This document shows, piece by piece, positions 1-9,988 of a DNA stretch of 64,000 bases (its first letter is position 1; each line of letters starts with the position of its first letter). The stretch is from JBGAQP01 sp044220635 (GTDB lineage Bacteria; Pseudomonadota; Gammaproteobacteria; Burkholderiales; Usitatibacteraceae): the NCBI GenBank assembly GCA_044220635.1, contig JBGAQP010000005.1, forward strand, positions 1-64,000, read 5' to 3'. A program made the translations under genes and the position numbers. Below the pieces are notes generated by a model, which did not search any database, was not told the DNA's origin, and saw only the letters and a program-made list of their open reading frames with translations.

Positions 1-94
1 CGGTCAGGGAACTCTGGCCGAACAACAAACCGTCGTCGGCTCGCTCAGCGAAATTGCCGAAACGGTTCAATTCCAACCGATCAAAGCACCGGCT

Positions 95-1590
<1,496 letters not shown>

Positions 1591-1597
<7 letters not shown>

Positions 1598-1678
1598 GGA
1601 CAGTCCCCATTTTTTCCTTGTAACAATCAGCCGGCGAGTCGATTGTTACAAGGAAAAAATGGGGACTGTCCCTATTTT
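1591..1678. repeat. REPIN-like inverted repeat 1 (core GGGACAGTCCCC), between convergent genes
   Basis: A perfect 38-bp inverted repeat (arms 1591-1628 and 1641-1678) surrounds a 12-base loop. Each arm holds the palindromic core GGGACAGTCCCC, a T/A run and CTTGTAACAATC. Related copies lie at 35140-35211 and 37687-37775. The arms supply the TAG stop codons of both convergent flanking genes. The long stem with A/T runs could act as a bidirectional terminator. REP sequences of this kind are mobilised by Y1 (RAYT) transposases; none is visible in this window. Confidence 0.85.
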
Positions 1679-2268
1679 TCCTTCGCGATCGCCTTGCGGG
1701 CGGCTTCGGCGTTGCGCGCCACCACGTCGTTCACGAGCTTGAGCATCGACTCCGGGTTGTAGGTCTCGGAGCGCGTGGCCCAGACGAGCCGGTCGTCGGC
1801 GACCGCATAGACGTTGGTGCCCAGCGTCACGATCCGGTCCGTGCGCAGGTAGCCCGGCTCGTGGACCGACGCCCATCCGTAGCCCCAGTAGCCCCCGTAC
1901 ATGCGCCCGTAGGGCGAGGGGACCATGTGCATCGTCCCGGGCACGTAGGTCTGCTCCTTCTCCACGCTCACGATCCGCATGACCACCACGGAGTCGAAGC
2001 CGAGTTCCCTCACCTTCGACTTCACTTTCTCGACGTCGCGGATCTCCGCGTCGGCGATCACGCGGTAAGCCGGCGTGGCGCGGGGGATGCGCCGGGCCAT
2101 CTCGTCCTCGAGGCCGCGGCGCAGCCCCGCATCGGGGTTCTGGAACACGACGAGGATCTTCCGGAACGGGACGCTCGCGAGCGCGGGGTCGCTCCACTGG
2201 GAGACGATCTCGGTGCCCGCGCAGGCGGCGAGGACGAGGGCGAGGACGGGGGCGGCGAGCCGGCGCAC
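1672..2268 (-). CDS. Putative lipoprotein, DUF4136-like
   Basis: This encodes 198 residues beginning at a GTG six bases after the Crp/Fnr stop. A short signal peptide (VRRLAAPVLALVLAACAG) has a clear lipobox LAAC, so the protein is probably lipid-anchored on the periplasmic side. The mature part begins TEIVSQWSDPALASVPFRK and contains KILVVFQNPDAGLRRGLEDE, resembling small lipoproteins in which W-x-D-P is followed by K-hydrophobic-V and an RR-x-x-E-D segment. A Tyr/Gly-rich loop (YGRMYGGYWGYGW) sits mid-protein. It is the last gene of the respiratory operon. Its stop codon is provided by the adjacent inverted repeat. No ribosome-binding site is evident, so it is probably translationally coupled. 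Function is unknown. Confidence 0.65.
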   Translation of the reverse strand: MRRLAAPVLALVLAACAGTEIVSQWSDPALASVPFRKILVVFQNPDAGLRRGLEDEMARRIPRATPAYRVIADAEIRDVEKVKSKVRELGFDSVVVMRIVSVEKEQTYVPGTMHMVPSPYGRMYGGYWGYGWASVHEPGYLRTDRIVTLGTNVYAVADDRLVWATRSETYNPESMLKLVNDVVARNAEAARKAIAKEK

Positions 2269-2273
2269 GGGAT

Positions 2274-2972
2274 TCAGCGCGCGTTGTACGAGCGCAGCTT
2301 CTCGAGGTCGGGAACGGTCACCGCGCGGCCGCTGATCGCGATGAGCCCCTGGTGCTCGAGGTCGTGCAGGATGCGCGAGAAATACTCGGGCGTGAGGTTG
2401 AGACGGGAGGCGATGACCGCCTTGTTCACCGGGAGGTCCACCACCGCGGTCGCGCCGGGCGCGCAGGGCTCGCCCGAGGTGTCGCCCAGGAGGTAGCCGA
2501 TCACGCGCTCGGTGGCCGAGGCGAGCGAATACGCCTCGACGTCGCGCACGAGCCCGTGCAGGCGCCGCGAGAGCCCCGCGAGCATGCGGCGGGCGAAGCG
2601 CGGGTCGCGCTCGATCTCCTCGAAGACCGCGGCCTTCGAGACGTGCAGCAGGAGGGAGTCGGCGAGCGCGCGCGCGCCCACCGGGTAGGGCATCTCGAGG
2701 AAGAGCACCGCCTCGCCGAAGGACATGCCGGGCCCCAGGATCTCGATCACCTTTTCCGCGCCCTGGGGCGAGACCACGGAGAGCTTCACCTGACCGTAGA
2801 GGATCACGTGGAAGCCTTCGCAGGCGTCGCCCCGCAGGAAGATGGTCTCGCCCTTCTCCGCGTAGACGCGCCGCGTGCCCGCGGCGATGCGGCCGATCTC
2901 CTCCGGCGTGAGGTCGCTGAACAGCGGCAGGTTGAGCAGGAAGTCCTGGACCGGGATGTCCGGACCCTTCAT
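2274..2972 (-). CDS. Crp/Fnr-family transcriptional regulator, DNR-like
   Basis: This 232-residue protein has an N-terminal cyclic-nucleotide-binding-like fold (residues ~10-125, GFHVILYGQVKLS and PGMSFGEAVLFLEMPYPV), a dimerisation helix and a winged helix-turn-helix. The recognition helix is TPEYFSRILHDL. Its E196-x-x-S199-R200 pattern is the one FNR/DNR proteins use to read TTGA half-sites. The N-terminal Cys cluster that binds Fe-S in FNR is absent, which fits a DNR/NNR-type NO sensor (inference). The ATG at 2972 follows GGGGAGAGGGGCC; an upstream in-frame ATG lacks this support. It is co-transcribed with an NO reductase-like operon, and TTGAA/C palindromes occur upstream of several genes here, so autoregulation is likely. 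Confidence 0.85.
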   Translation of the reverse strand: MKGPDIPVQDFLLNLPLFSDLTPEEIGRIAAGTRRVYAEKGETIFLRGDACEGFHVILYGQVKLSVVSPQGAEKVIEILGPGMSFGEAVLFLEMPYPVGARALADSLLLHVSKAAVFEEIERDPRFARRMLAGLSRRLHGLVRDVEAYSLASATERVIGYLLGDTSGEPCAPGATAVVDLPVNKAVIASRLNLTPEYFSRILHDLEHQGLIAISGRAVTVPDLEKLRSYNAR

Positions 2973-3044
2973 GGCCCCTCTCCCCCAAGGGAAAGGAGCC
3001 ATTATCGGCGAGAACGCGCCCGCCGGGAAACCGGCCGGCCGGGA

Positions 3045-3830
3045 TCAGCCGCGCGAGCGCGCCTCGATCCAGGCCGTGAGGGCGCAGGCGATCGCCGCGG
3101 CGGTCGCGAGGTTGTGCAGCCACGCGCCCACCGGCGGCAGCCCCGGTCCCGCGAGCGCCATGCCGAGGGCCACCAGCACTCCCGTGAGGAGGGCCGTGAA
3201 CCGGGCCGCCGCGAGCGCCGGCGGCGGCAGCCGCAGGAACCCGCTCGCGAAGGCGATCCAGACGAGGAAGAGCAGGACCCCGAGGACGCGATGCAGGTCG
3301 CGCATCCCGGGCGTGGGCTCGATCACGCCGGTGGCGGTCGCCGCGCCGAGCGCCGTCTCGACCGCGAGCACCGCGAGCGCGATGCCGACCCAGCGCGAGG
3401 CGCCCGTGTCCGCGGCGGCCGGCCGGGCGCGGTGGCGCGCTCCGGCCTGCAGGGCCCAGGCGAGGGCGAAGAGCGCGAGCCCGCCGGCGAGGTTGCCGAG
3501 CGCGATGGACGGCAGCTTCGCCCCGGCGGTCACGACTCCGAGCGCCGAGAGCCCGACGACGAGCGCGACGATGGCGAAGGCGAGCGCGCGCGGCGCGGCG
3601 AGCGCGGGCCGGCGGCGCCAGGCGATCGCGGCGATGACGAGCGCCATCACGGCGGCGGCCATGGCCGAGAGGCGGTGGGCGAAGCGTGCGAGGTCGGCGC
3701 CTCCCCCGGCGGCTTCCGCGAGCCGCAGCCAGGCGCTCGCGGCCACGACGACGAAGACGAGGGCGGCGAGCGCGAGCCCGAAGCTCGCGAGGAGGCGGTC
3801 GTTGCGCAGCGGTTCCACGGTCGCGACCAT
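3045..3830 (-). CDS. Short COX15/CtaA-like membrane protein
   Basis: This 261-residue protein is almost entirely hydrophobic, with about eight predicted membrane helices. His-Arg pairs typical of heme A synthase appear in FAHRLSAM and DLHRVLG, with a further His in AWLHN. Heme A synthases convert heme O to heme A with their paired His ligands. This copy is shorter than the 360-residue homologue at 13492 and may be a divergent accessory heme protein. The ATG at 3830 follows the TAA of the upstream heme-copper subunit by one base (TAACATG), indicating translational coupling. Its place between a heme-copper subunit and the regulator suggests a role in maturing this operon's enzyme. Confidence 0.65.
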   Translation of the reverse strand: MVATVEPLRNDRLLASFGLALAALVFVVVAASAWLRLAEAAGGGADLARFAHRLSAMAAAVMALVIAAIAWRRRPALAAPRALAFAIVALVVGLSALGVVTAGAKLPSIALGNLAGGLALFALAWALQAGARHRARPAAADTGASRWVGIALAVLAVETALGAATATGVIEPTPGMRDLHRVLGVLLFLVWIAFASGFLRLPPPALAAARFTALLTGVLVALGMALAGPGLPPVGAWLHNLATAAAIACALTAWIEARSRG

Positions 3831-3831
3831 G

Positions 3832-5244
3832 TTACCCACCCCGGCGCCGCAGCGCCTGGATCACGACGACCACGAAGGCGAGGCCGCCGAGCACCGCGAG
3901 CAGGCCCCCCGCGCCCATGAGCCCCATGCCCGCCACTTCCTGCGGCGTGCGCAGCACCTGCGCGGCGCCGGCGACCTTGCGCTCGACACCGTAGCCGCCC
4001 GACCACACGAGGCCGACGATGTGCATGAGCTGCCCGGCGCCGTAGACGACGGGCTGCCAGGCCGCGAGGCGCGAGCGCGGCTCGCCGAATCCCAGGCGCG
4101 GCAGCAGGTGGTAGGCGAGCCCCATCATCGCGAGCGTCACGCCCACGATGCAGCCGTGGTAGTGCGCGGGGATGCGCACGTCCGGGCCGCGGATGAGGAA
4201 GCCGATGACGCCGCCCGCCGCGAAGAGCGCCATCGAGGCGAGGAGGGCGTTCCTGAGCGGCCGCGTGGCGGGCGTGGTGGGCGGGCGCCTCGCCGCCGCC
4301 CAGGCGATCGCGAGCGCGATGGGCGGGATCGCGAAGCCGCCGGCGAGCCGCATGAGCCAGGTGTGCATGCGCTGGTGCTCGACGGAGGCGACGTCGAAGG
4401 CGAGGTAGGCGAACGGGGTCGCAAACACCGCGGCCAGCGCGATCGCGAAGGCGAGCATCGCGATCCTCGGCGAGAGCGGCACCGCGAGGCCCGAGGCCGA
4501 GGCGAGGGCGAGCCAGCCCACGAGCATGAGCAGCGTGAAGGCGAACTGCAGCACGTGCCCGCCCCCCCAGAAGAGCAGCTCATAGTAGGGGCGTCCCTGG
4601 AGCTCGCCGGGAACCGTCGCGTACGACCAGGCGAAGGCGACGATCGCCATGCCCGCGGCGACCGCCGCCGCGTTCAGCCCGAAGCGCAGCGCCGCCGCCC
4701 CGTCGGGGCGCGTTCCCACGGGCTCGACCGCCGTGAGGCCGCGGACCACGAGGAGCGCGATGCCCGCGGCGAAGGTGACGAGCCCGGCGAGGAACACGCC
4801 GTTGTCGATGACCGGGACGTAGTTGGCGAGCAGCGCCCGGGCGCCGGGCACGAAGGGCGCCACGCACAGGGCCGCCGTGCCCGCCGCGGCGAGCGCGAGC
4901 GCGGCCCATCCGGCCTTCGCCGCGCGCGGCGTGCCCGCGAGGCTCCAGAGCGCGCCGCCGAAGGCGAGGAACCACACGAGCACCGAGAGGTCGACGTGCA
5001 CCACGAGCGCGAGGTGGAAGAAGTCGACGATGGGAATGAGCGACTGGACTTTGGGCGTGCGCGAGGCGACGAGCAGGATCGAGAAAATGCCCGAGGCGGC
5101 GAGTGCCAGCACGCCGAGGGCGAGCCAGCCGGTCGCGAGGCGCCCGCGGACGTCGCGGGGCACGGCGAGCTCGTAGCGGGCCGGCACCGCGGCGGCGCGC
5201 GGCGCGGGCGTGGCGGTGCGGTTCTCAAGGGGCAGGCTGGACAT
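3832..5244 (-). CDS. Divergent heme-copper oxidase / NO reductase-like subunit I
   Basis: This 470-residue protein has about twelve predicted membrane helices. Candidate metal ligands are H83 (VVHVDLS, low-spin heme), H230 in WGGGHVLQF (CuB), H290 and H294 (EHQRMH, CuB pair) and H361/H363 in the HYHG motif (two hemes). No Tyr follows H230 at +4, and the CuB pair is spaced H-x3-H rather than HH, so it is far from standard oxidases. It resembles annotated cbb3/NorB-like single-subunit proteins. The ATG at 5244 has AAAGGA nine bases upstream and overlaps the end of the previous gene. Its presence beside a complete second heme-copper enzyme is unusual. It may be a second catalytic subunit or an electron-transfer partner. 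Confidence 0.75.
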   Translation of the reverse strand: MSSLPLENRTATPAPRAAAVPARYELAVPRDVRGRLATGWLALGVLALAASGIFSILLVASRTPKVQSLIPIVDFFHLALVVHVDLSVLVWFLAFGGALWSLAGTPRAAKAGWAALALAAAGTAALCVAPFVPGARALLANYVPVIDNGVFLAGLVTFAAGIALLVVRGLTAVEPVGTRPDGAAALRFGLNAAAVAAGMAIVAFAWSYATVPGELQGRPYYELLFWGGGHVLQFAFTLLMLVGWLALASASGLAVPLSPRIAMLAFAIALAAVFATPFAYLAFDVASVEHQRMHTWLMRLAGGFAIPPIALAIAWAAARRPPTTPATRPLRNALLASMALFAAGGVIGFLIRGPDVRIPAHYHGCIVGVTLAMMGLAYHLLPRLGFGEPRSRLAAWQPVVYGAGQLMHIVGLVWSGGYGVERKVAGAAQVLRTPQEVAGMGLMGAGGLLAVLGGLAFVVVVIQALRRRGG

Positions 5245-6684
5245 GGCGGGCGTCCTTTCGGCGCGGGGGATTCAGGGCCGGGTGACCGATCCCGGCGATC
5301 TCGGAACGGAAGCGTTCGACCTCGCGGGCGGCGCGCGCGGCGTCGAGCCGGCCCGCGCGCACGACGCGCACGCGTCCGCCGGGCACGACCGGGCGCAGCG
5401 CCGGGGCGCGGCGGGCGGCGAGGCGCTCGAGCATCCAGCGCTCGCCGAGACGGAACTCGCAGCCGCCCTCGGGGCAGGCGACGAGCGCCACGCCGTCGGC
5501 GCCGCCGCGCAGCGCGTATTCGACGAAGGAGGGCGGCAGCTGCCCGATGCACAGCAGCGAAAAGGTCGCGGTACGCCCATCCTCGAGCGCCTCCACGCCG
5601 GCCGCGTGGGCGCAGCCGAAGACGACGAGGCGCCCGGCGCCGGCCTCGCCCCAGCCGTCGAGCGCGCGCTCGAGTCCCGCCCGGAGCGCGCCCACGGGCT
5701 CCTCGGGTCGACGGCGGCCATGCGCGGGTGCGGGCGGCCGTCGGTGCGCGCCACCATGACCACGGCCTCGTAGGGACAGTCGGCGAAGCAGCGCGCGCAG
5801 CCGTTGCAGTTGTCGAGGTTCACGCGAGCGGCCGGCGCCCGGGGGATGCGCGAGGCGAAGGGCATCGCGGCGAGCACGGCGAGCGCGGCGAGCGCGACGG
5901 CCCAGAGCCCCTCGGGCGTGAGCGCGGCCATCGCCGGGTGGGCAAAGAGGAAGAACCAGTCGATCGCGACGCGCGCGGGCCAGGCGGCGGCGTCCATCGC
6001 GGGCCTGGCCACGGCGGGCGCGGCGAGCGAGAGCGCGGCGAGCGTGGCGATCGCGGGCAGCGCGAGGCGCGCGGGCGGGTTCGTCACCGCGTGCGCGAGG
6101 CGGCGGATGTGCACCCACATCATCGCGAGCATCGCGAGCGGGATGCCGATGTGCAGGAACACGAGCAGCGAGAAGAAGCGGTCGGCGGCGGGCTCGCCGG
6201 GCAGGAAGTTGCGCACGAGGGAGCCCGCGAAGAGCGGCAGCGCCTCGAACCATTCCATGGTCGCCACGAGGCTGAAATAGGCGAGGTCGTCGGCCACGAG
6301 CCAGTAGCCGCCCACGCCCGAGGCGAGGAGCAGGACCGCGGCGAGGCCCCCCGTGATCCACGCGTAGGTCCGGAAGCCGCCGAAGTGGCGCCGCGCGAGC
6401 TCGCGGAGGAGGTGCAGCGCGGTGAGGGCGGCGAGCGCGTCGGAGGCGTAGCGATGCAGGCTCCGCGCGAGCGATCCCGCGGGCCAGCGGTTCGCGTCGA
6501 AGTCCATCACCGAGGCGTGCGCCCCCGCGAGGCTCGTGTCGTAGCCCGCGTAGAGCCACAGGCCCGTCGCCGCCACCACCCAGAAGCACAGGAAGGCGAG
6601 GGCCCCGAGGTGGCGCAGCGGGTTCAGGGCCGCGCCGAAGGCGGCGTCGAGCAGGTGGTCGGCGCGCGCGAAAAGGGCGTTCAT
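5225..6684 (-). CDS. Cytochrome b / 4Fe-4S / MvhD-like fusion protein, one-base frameshift
   Basis: The first part (from ATG 6684) is a diheme cytochrome b N-terminal domain with four His in two pairs 14 apart (H77/H91, H178/H192) and LHRYASD. Helices and a 4Fe-4S motif follow (C293-x2-C-x2-C-x3-C303-P). After VDP the frame breaks near 5700-5704. One extra G there (reading PEEPVGALRAGLE) joins it to a C-terminal domain resembling the delta subunit MvhD of methyl-viologen hydrogenase, with FGCAHAAG, LLCIGQLPPSF and ACPEGGCEF carrying its Cys. The restored protein would be about 486 residues. It starts in an ATGA overlap with the gene before and overlaps the next start by 20 bases. It probably moves electrons between quinone and a soluble Fe-S partner. 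Sequencing error or a true lesion cannot be told apart here. Confidence 0.75.
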
Positions 6685-7205
6685 CGCCGGAAGAGGAAGC
6701 CGCCGCGCGAGGCGTCGAAGTCGACCACGAGCGCGTCGCCCGCGGCGAGCGCCACCGTCGTCTCGGCGTTCCACTCGAAGGTGCCCTGCGCGTTGTCGGA
6801 GAGCCGCGCGCGGATGCGGTGCGTGCCCGCCGGGACCTCGATGCGCCGGTAGATCACCGCGGAGCCGTCGCGCGAAAGGCCCGAGGGCGGGGCGGTCGCC
6901 TCGACGACGCGCCCGTCGAGCTCGATGGCGAGCTTCACGGGGGCGCGCTCGCGGGGGCAATCCTCGGCGGCGCGCATGTTGGGCGGGAGCTTCGCGAGTT
7001 CTTCGGCGGTCCGCACACGGCAGGGGTGGATGCGCTGGGCGGCGTGGAGCAGGGAGACGCGCACGAGCGCATGGCCGGGTGGCAGAGCCACGTAGGCCGG
7101 TTTCGTGGCGAAGTAGCCGAGGAAGGCCGCGAAGCTCCCATAGAGAAAGACCTGGATGGGGATCCGCAGGGCGAGGGGGAGCGCGGTGCTCGCCGGCGCC
7201 TTCAT
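6681..7205 (-). CDS. Membrane-anchored hypothetical protein
   Basis: This encodes 174 residues with a single N-terminal membrane segment (about 12-32, ALRIPIQVFLYGSFAAFLGY), then a soluble domain predicted to be periplasmic. That domain is rich in beta-strand, with two Cys (HPCRVRTAEE and AAEDCPRE) that could form a disulfide or bind a cofactor. The C-terminal half (VPAGTHRIRARLSDNAQGTFEW) reads like an Ig- or chaperone-like beta domain. Both ends show ATGA overlaps with neighbours (stop/start at 7202-7205 and 6681-6684), so it is co-translated between the two cytochrome b fusions. I do not recognise the family. An assembly or periplasmic subunit role is inferred from position alone. Confidence 0.75.
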   Translation of the reverse strand: MKAPASTALPLALRIPIQVFLYGSFAAFLGYFATKPAYVALPPGHALVRVSLLHAAQRIHPCRVRTAEELAKLPPNMRAAEDCPRERAPVKLAIELDGRVVEATAPPSGLSRDGSAVIYRRIEVPAGTHRIRARLSDNAQGTFEWNAETTVALAAGDALVVDFDASRGGFLFRR

Positions 7206-9142
7206 GCCCGCCCCCCCAGTTTCACGAGGTCGGCGCCCTCGGAGACCACGCGCGGGGCGAGGCGGAAGGCGTCCGAGAAACAGTCGTCCTGCGCGAGGCC
7301 GCGGGCGGCGAAGGCCGGGTGCGCGGCCTCCACCATCTTCGCCGAGCCGCAGGCGTAGATCTGGTAGCCCGAGAGGTCCGGGAAATCGGCGAGGATCGCC
7401 TCGTGCACGAGCCCCGTGCGCCCCGTCCACCGGTCCGCCGGCGCGGGCTCGGAGAGCACGGGCACGAAGGTGAAGTTCTCGTGCTCGCGCGCCCAACCCT
7501 CGGCCACTTCGCGGAAGTACATGTCGGCGAGCGTGCGCGTGCCCCAGTAGAGCACCATGCGGCGCTTGAGGCCCACGTGGAAGGCGTGCTCGAGCATGCT
7601 CTTCACCGGGGCGAAGCCCGTCGCCCCGGCGACGAAGACGATGGGTTTCGCGCCGTCCTCGCGCAGGAAGAACGAGCCCATCGGGCCCTCGAAGCGGATC
7701 TCGTCGCCGACCTTCATCGACTCGAAGACGCGGGTCGTGAAGAGCCCGCCCTCGATGCGGCGCACCTGGAGCTCGATCGACTCGTCCCGGTGCGGGGGGT
7801 TCGCGAAGGAGAACGCGCGCTTCTGGCCGTCCTCGAGGATCACGTTGATGTACTGGCCGGCGTAGAAGGGGATCTTCTCGCCGGCGGGAAGTGCCAGCGT
7901 GATGCCCATCACGTCGGGGGCGAGGCGCTCGAGGCGCTCGACCCGCGCCGTGTGCACCTTCACCGGGTAGCCGCCCGGGGCCGCGGTGGGCTCGTACTCG
8001 ATCTCGAGGTCGGAGAGCGCCGTGGCGCAGCACAGGAGCGTGGTCCCGGCGCGCCGCTCGTCCTCGGAGAGCGCGCTCTCGAGGTGACCGCGCAGCTCGA
8101 CCTCGCCGTAGAGCACCGTCGCCTTGCACTTGCCGCAGCCGCCGCTGCGGCAGTCGAAGGGCATCGCGAGCCCCTCGCGCAGCCCCGCGTCGAGCAGCGA
8201 CTCGTCCTCGCGGAGCGCGAGGATGCGGTTGTCCGGGTGCGCGAGGGCGTGGAAGGTCCTCGGCCCCTTGCGGCCGAAGCGCGGCGGCAGCCACGGCAGC
8301 AGCACGAAGAGGAGCGTGGCGCCGCCCACGAGCCCCCAGACCGCGAGCGGCGACCAGCTCCCCAGCAGCGCGTAGGTGGGCAGGTAGAACCAGTCGAAGT
8401 CGACGGTCGTCACGGCGGTGGCGAGGTTCGCCTCGCCCTGGGAGAGGGCGGGCCGCGCGATCGAGAGCACGACGAGGGCCACCGTGAGCGGCACGGCGAG
8501 CTCCCAGGGCGGCAGCGTCTTCGCCCGCGGCACGCGCTGCGTGTGCACCATCAGGAGCGCGATGACGGCGAGCGGCAGCCCGATGTGCACGAACGAAAGC
8601 AACGAGAAGAAGCGGTCGTTCACGCTGTCGGAGGCGAGGAAGTTGCGCACGAGGAGACCCCGGAAAACCGGCAGCGCGTCGAACCACTCGGCGGTGGCGG
8701 TGACCGTGTACTGCGCGAGCTTGTCCCAGGGCAGCATGTAGCCGTTGATCCCCGAGGCGTAGACCATCCAGAGCAGCACCGTGCCGCTCACCCAGGAGAA
8801 CCAGCGCCAGCCGCGGTAGCGGTCGAAGGTGAAGTGCCGCGCGAGGTGCAGCAGCATCGTGAGCACCATGCCGTCGGAGGCGTAGCGGTGCAGGCTCCGG
8901 AGGATACCGCCCGCCCAGCGCTGCCCGTGGGTCAGGCGCTCGACGGAGCCGTAGGCCTCGGCCACCCCCGTGTCGAAGAACGCGTAGAGGTAGAGACCGC
9001 TCGCGACCACGATCCAGAGCAGGTAGTAGCTCGTCGCCCCGAGGTGGTAGAGCGGGTTCGCGTGCTCGCCGAAGACGCGGTTGGCGAGCGACTCGGCGGC
9101 GAGGAAGGCGCGGCGCAGCCCGCCCTGGAGGACGCGGAGCAT
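7202..9142 (-). CDS. Cytochrome b / 2Fe-2S ferredoxin / FNR-like flavin reductase fusion
   Basis: This 646-residue protein joins three electron-transfer modules. Residues ~25-290 are a diheme cytochrome b with His pairs H85/H99 and H186/H200, each 14 apart. Residues ~300-385 are a plant-type 2Fe-2S ferredoxin domain (C331-x4-C336-x2-C339, then Cys 371/372). Residues ~390-640 form a ferredoxin-NADP reductase-like domain with the flavin motif RAFSFANPP (R442) and nucleotide motif GATGFAPVKSM near 506. This makes it a candidate NAD(P)H:quinone or quinol:NAD(P)+ electron link. It begins one base after the SCO gene's TGA and ends in an ATGA overlap. From memory, a cytochrome b/b6 with NAD(P)/flavin-binding C-terminus was remarked on in the Accumulibacter genome. 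Confidence 0.9.
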   Translation of the reverse strand: MLRVLQGGLRRAFLAAESLANRVFGEHANPLYHLGATSYYLLWIVVASGLYLYAFFDTGVAEAYGSVERLTHGQRWAGGILRSLHRYASDGMVLTMLLHLARHFTFDRYRGWRWFSWVSGTVLLWMVYASGINGYMLPWDKLAQYTVTATAEWFDALPVFRGLLVRNFLASDSVNDRFFSLLSFVHIGLPLAVIALLMVHTQRVPRAKTLPPWELAVPLTVALVVLSIARPALSQGEANLATAVTTVDFDWFYLPTYALLGSWSPLAVWGLVGGATLLFVLLPWLPPRFGRKGPRTFHALAHPDNRILALREDESLLDAGLREGLAMPFDCRSGGCGKCKATVLYGEVELRGHLESALSEDERRAGTTLLCCATALSDLEIEYEPTAAPGGYPVKVHTARVERLERLAPDVMGITLALPAGEKIPFYAGQYINVILEDGQKRAFSFANPPHRDESIELQVRRIEGGLFTTRVFESMKVGDEIRFEGPMGSFFLREDGAKPIVFVAGATGFAPVKSMLEHAFHVGLKRRMVLYWGTRTLADMYFREVAEGWAREHENFTFVPVLSEPAPADRWTGRTGLVHEAILADFPDLSGYQIYACGSAKMVEAAHPAFAARGLAQDDCFSDAFRLAPRVVSEGADLVKLGGRA

Positions 9143-9143
9143 C

Positions 9144-9980
9144 TCACGCCGCCCGGGCGCGGCGGCGGTGCCGCAGCCATTCGCGCAGCAGATACTGCAG
9201 CACCGCGATCACGATCGAGGCGCCCACGAGGATCTCGAGGACGATGCCGTAGTCGAGCCGGTAGCGCCCGAGCCGCGGGTCGTAGACCGTGCAGAGCACC
9301 CGGACCTTCTCGAGGACCTCGGCGAGGCTCGCCGGCGGGGGTGCGGCCTCCCCGGTCACCATCTCCTTGAGGGGGGCGACGAGCATCGGCAGCTCGAAGC
9401 TCTCGCCGTAGACCTGGCGCACGACCCGGCCCCTGGCGTCGAGGATCGTCACCTGCGTGAGGTGGTCGAAGCCGCCGGCCGAGGGCCAGTACGAGAAGCC
9501 GACGTCCCCGGCGATCCGCGCGAGGGTGGAAGCATCGGGGCTCAGGAACTCCCAGTTCGGGTCGTCGATCCCCATCTGCCGGGCGAAGGCGGCCATCGCG
9601 GGCGGCGTGTCGTAGGGCTGGTTGAACCCGATCGTGACCACGTTGAAGCTCGCCGGGCCGAGCGCGGCGCGCGCGGAGCCCACGGCGCGCGCGAGGAAGC
9701 GCGTGGTCGTGGGGCACACCTGGGAGCAGGCGGTGTAGACGAAGCTCACGACCAGGGGCTTGCCGCGGTAGCGCTCGAGGGAGACCTCGCGGCCCTCGCG
9801 GTCGCGCAGCCGGTGCGCGCCCAGGGTGTTGCCGATGGCGCGCTGGCTGCGCGCGATCGCCGCATCCGTGCCGTCCGGGCCGTCTTCCCCTGGCGTCCGC
9901 GCGACACCGGGGAAAACGGCCAGGGCCAGCCCGAGGGCGGCTACCGCCCGAAGCCAGCGCGATCGACACCTTGCGCCCAT
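9144..9980 (-). CDS. SCO1/SenC family copper chaperone
   Basis: This 278-residue protein has an N-terminal signal anchor, a thioredoxin-like domain and a C-terminal membrane helix (EILVGASIVIAVLQYLL). The copper site is complete: C85-S-Q-V-C89-P and H173 (GGFDHLTQ). SCO proteins deliver copper to, or reduce, the CuA centre of subunit II in heme-copper enzymes, which fits the CuA subunit encoded upstream. The order subunit II, subunit I, SenC recalls the norSY-senC arrangement described in ammonia oxidisers. The ATG at 9980 was chosen because it begins the signal sequence right after the preceding gene's stop. Confidence 0.9.
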   Translation of the reverse strand: MGARCRSRWLRAVAALGLALAVFPGVARTPGEDGPDGTDAAIARSQRAIGNTLGAHRLRDREGREVSLERYRGKPLVVSFVYTACSQVCPTTTRFLARAVGSARAALGPASFNVVTIGFNQPYDTPPAMAAFARQMGIDDPNWEFLSPDASTLARIAGDVGFSYWPSAGGFDHLTQVTILDARGRVVRQVYGESFELPMLVAPLKEMVTGEAAPPPASLAEVLEKVRVLCTVYDPRLGRYRLDYGIVLEILVGASIVIAVLQYLLREWLRHRRRARAA

Positions 9981-9988
9981 GGCCCGCG

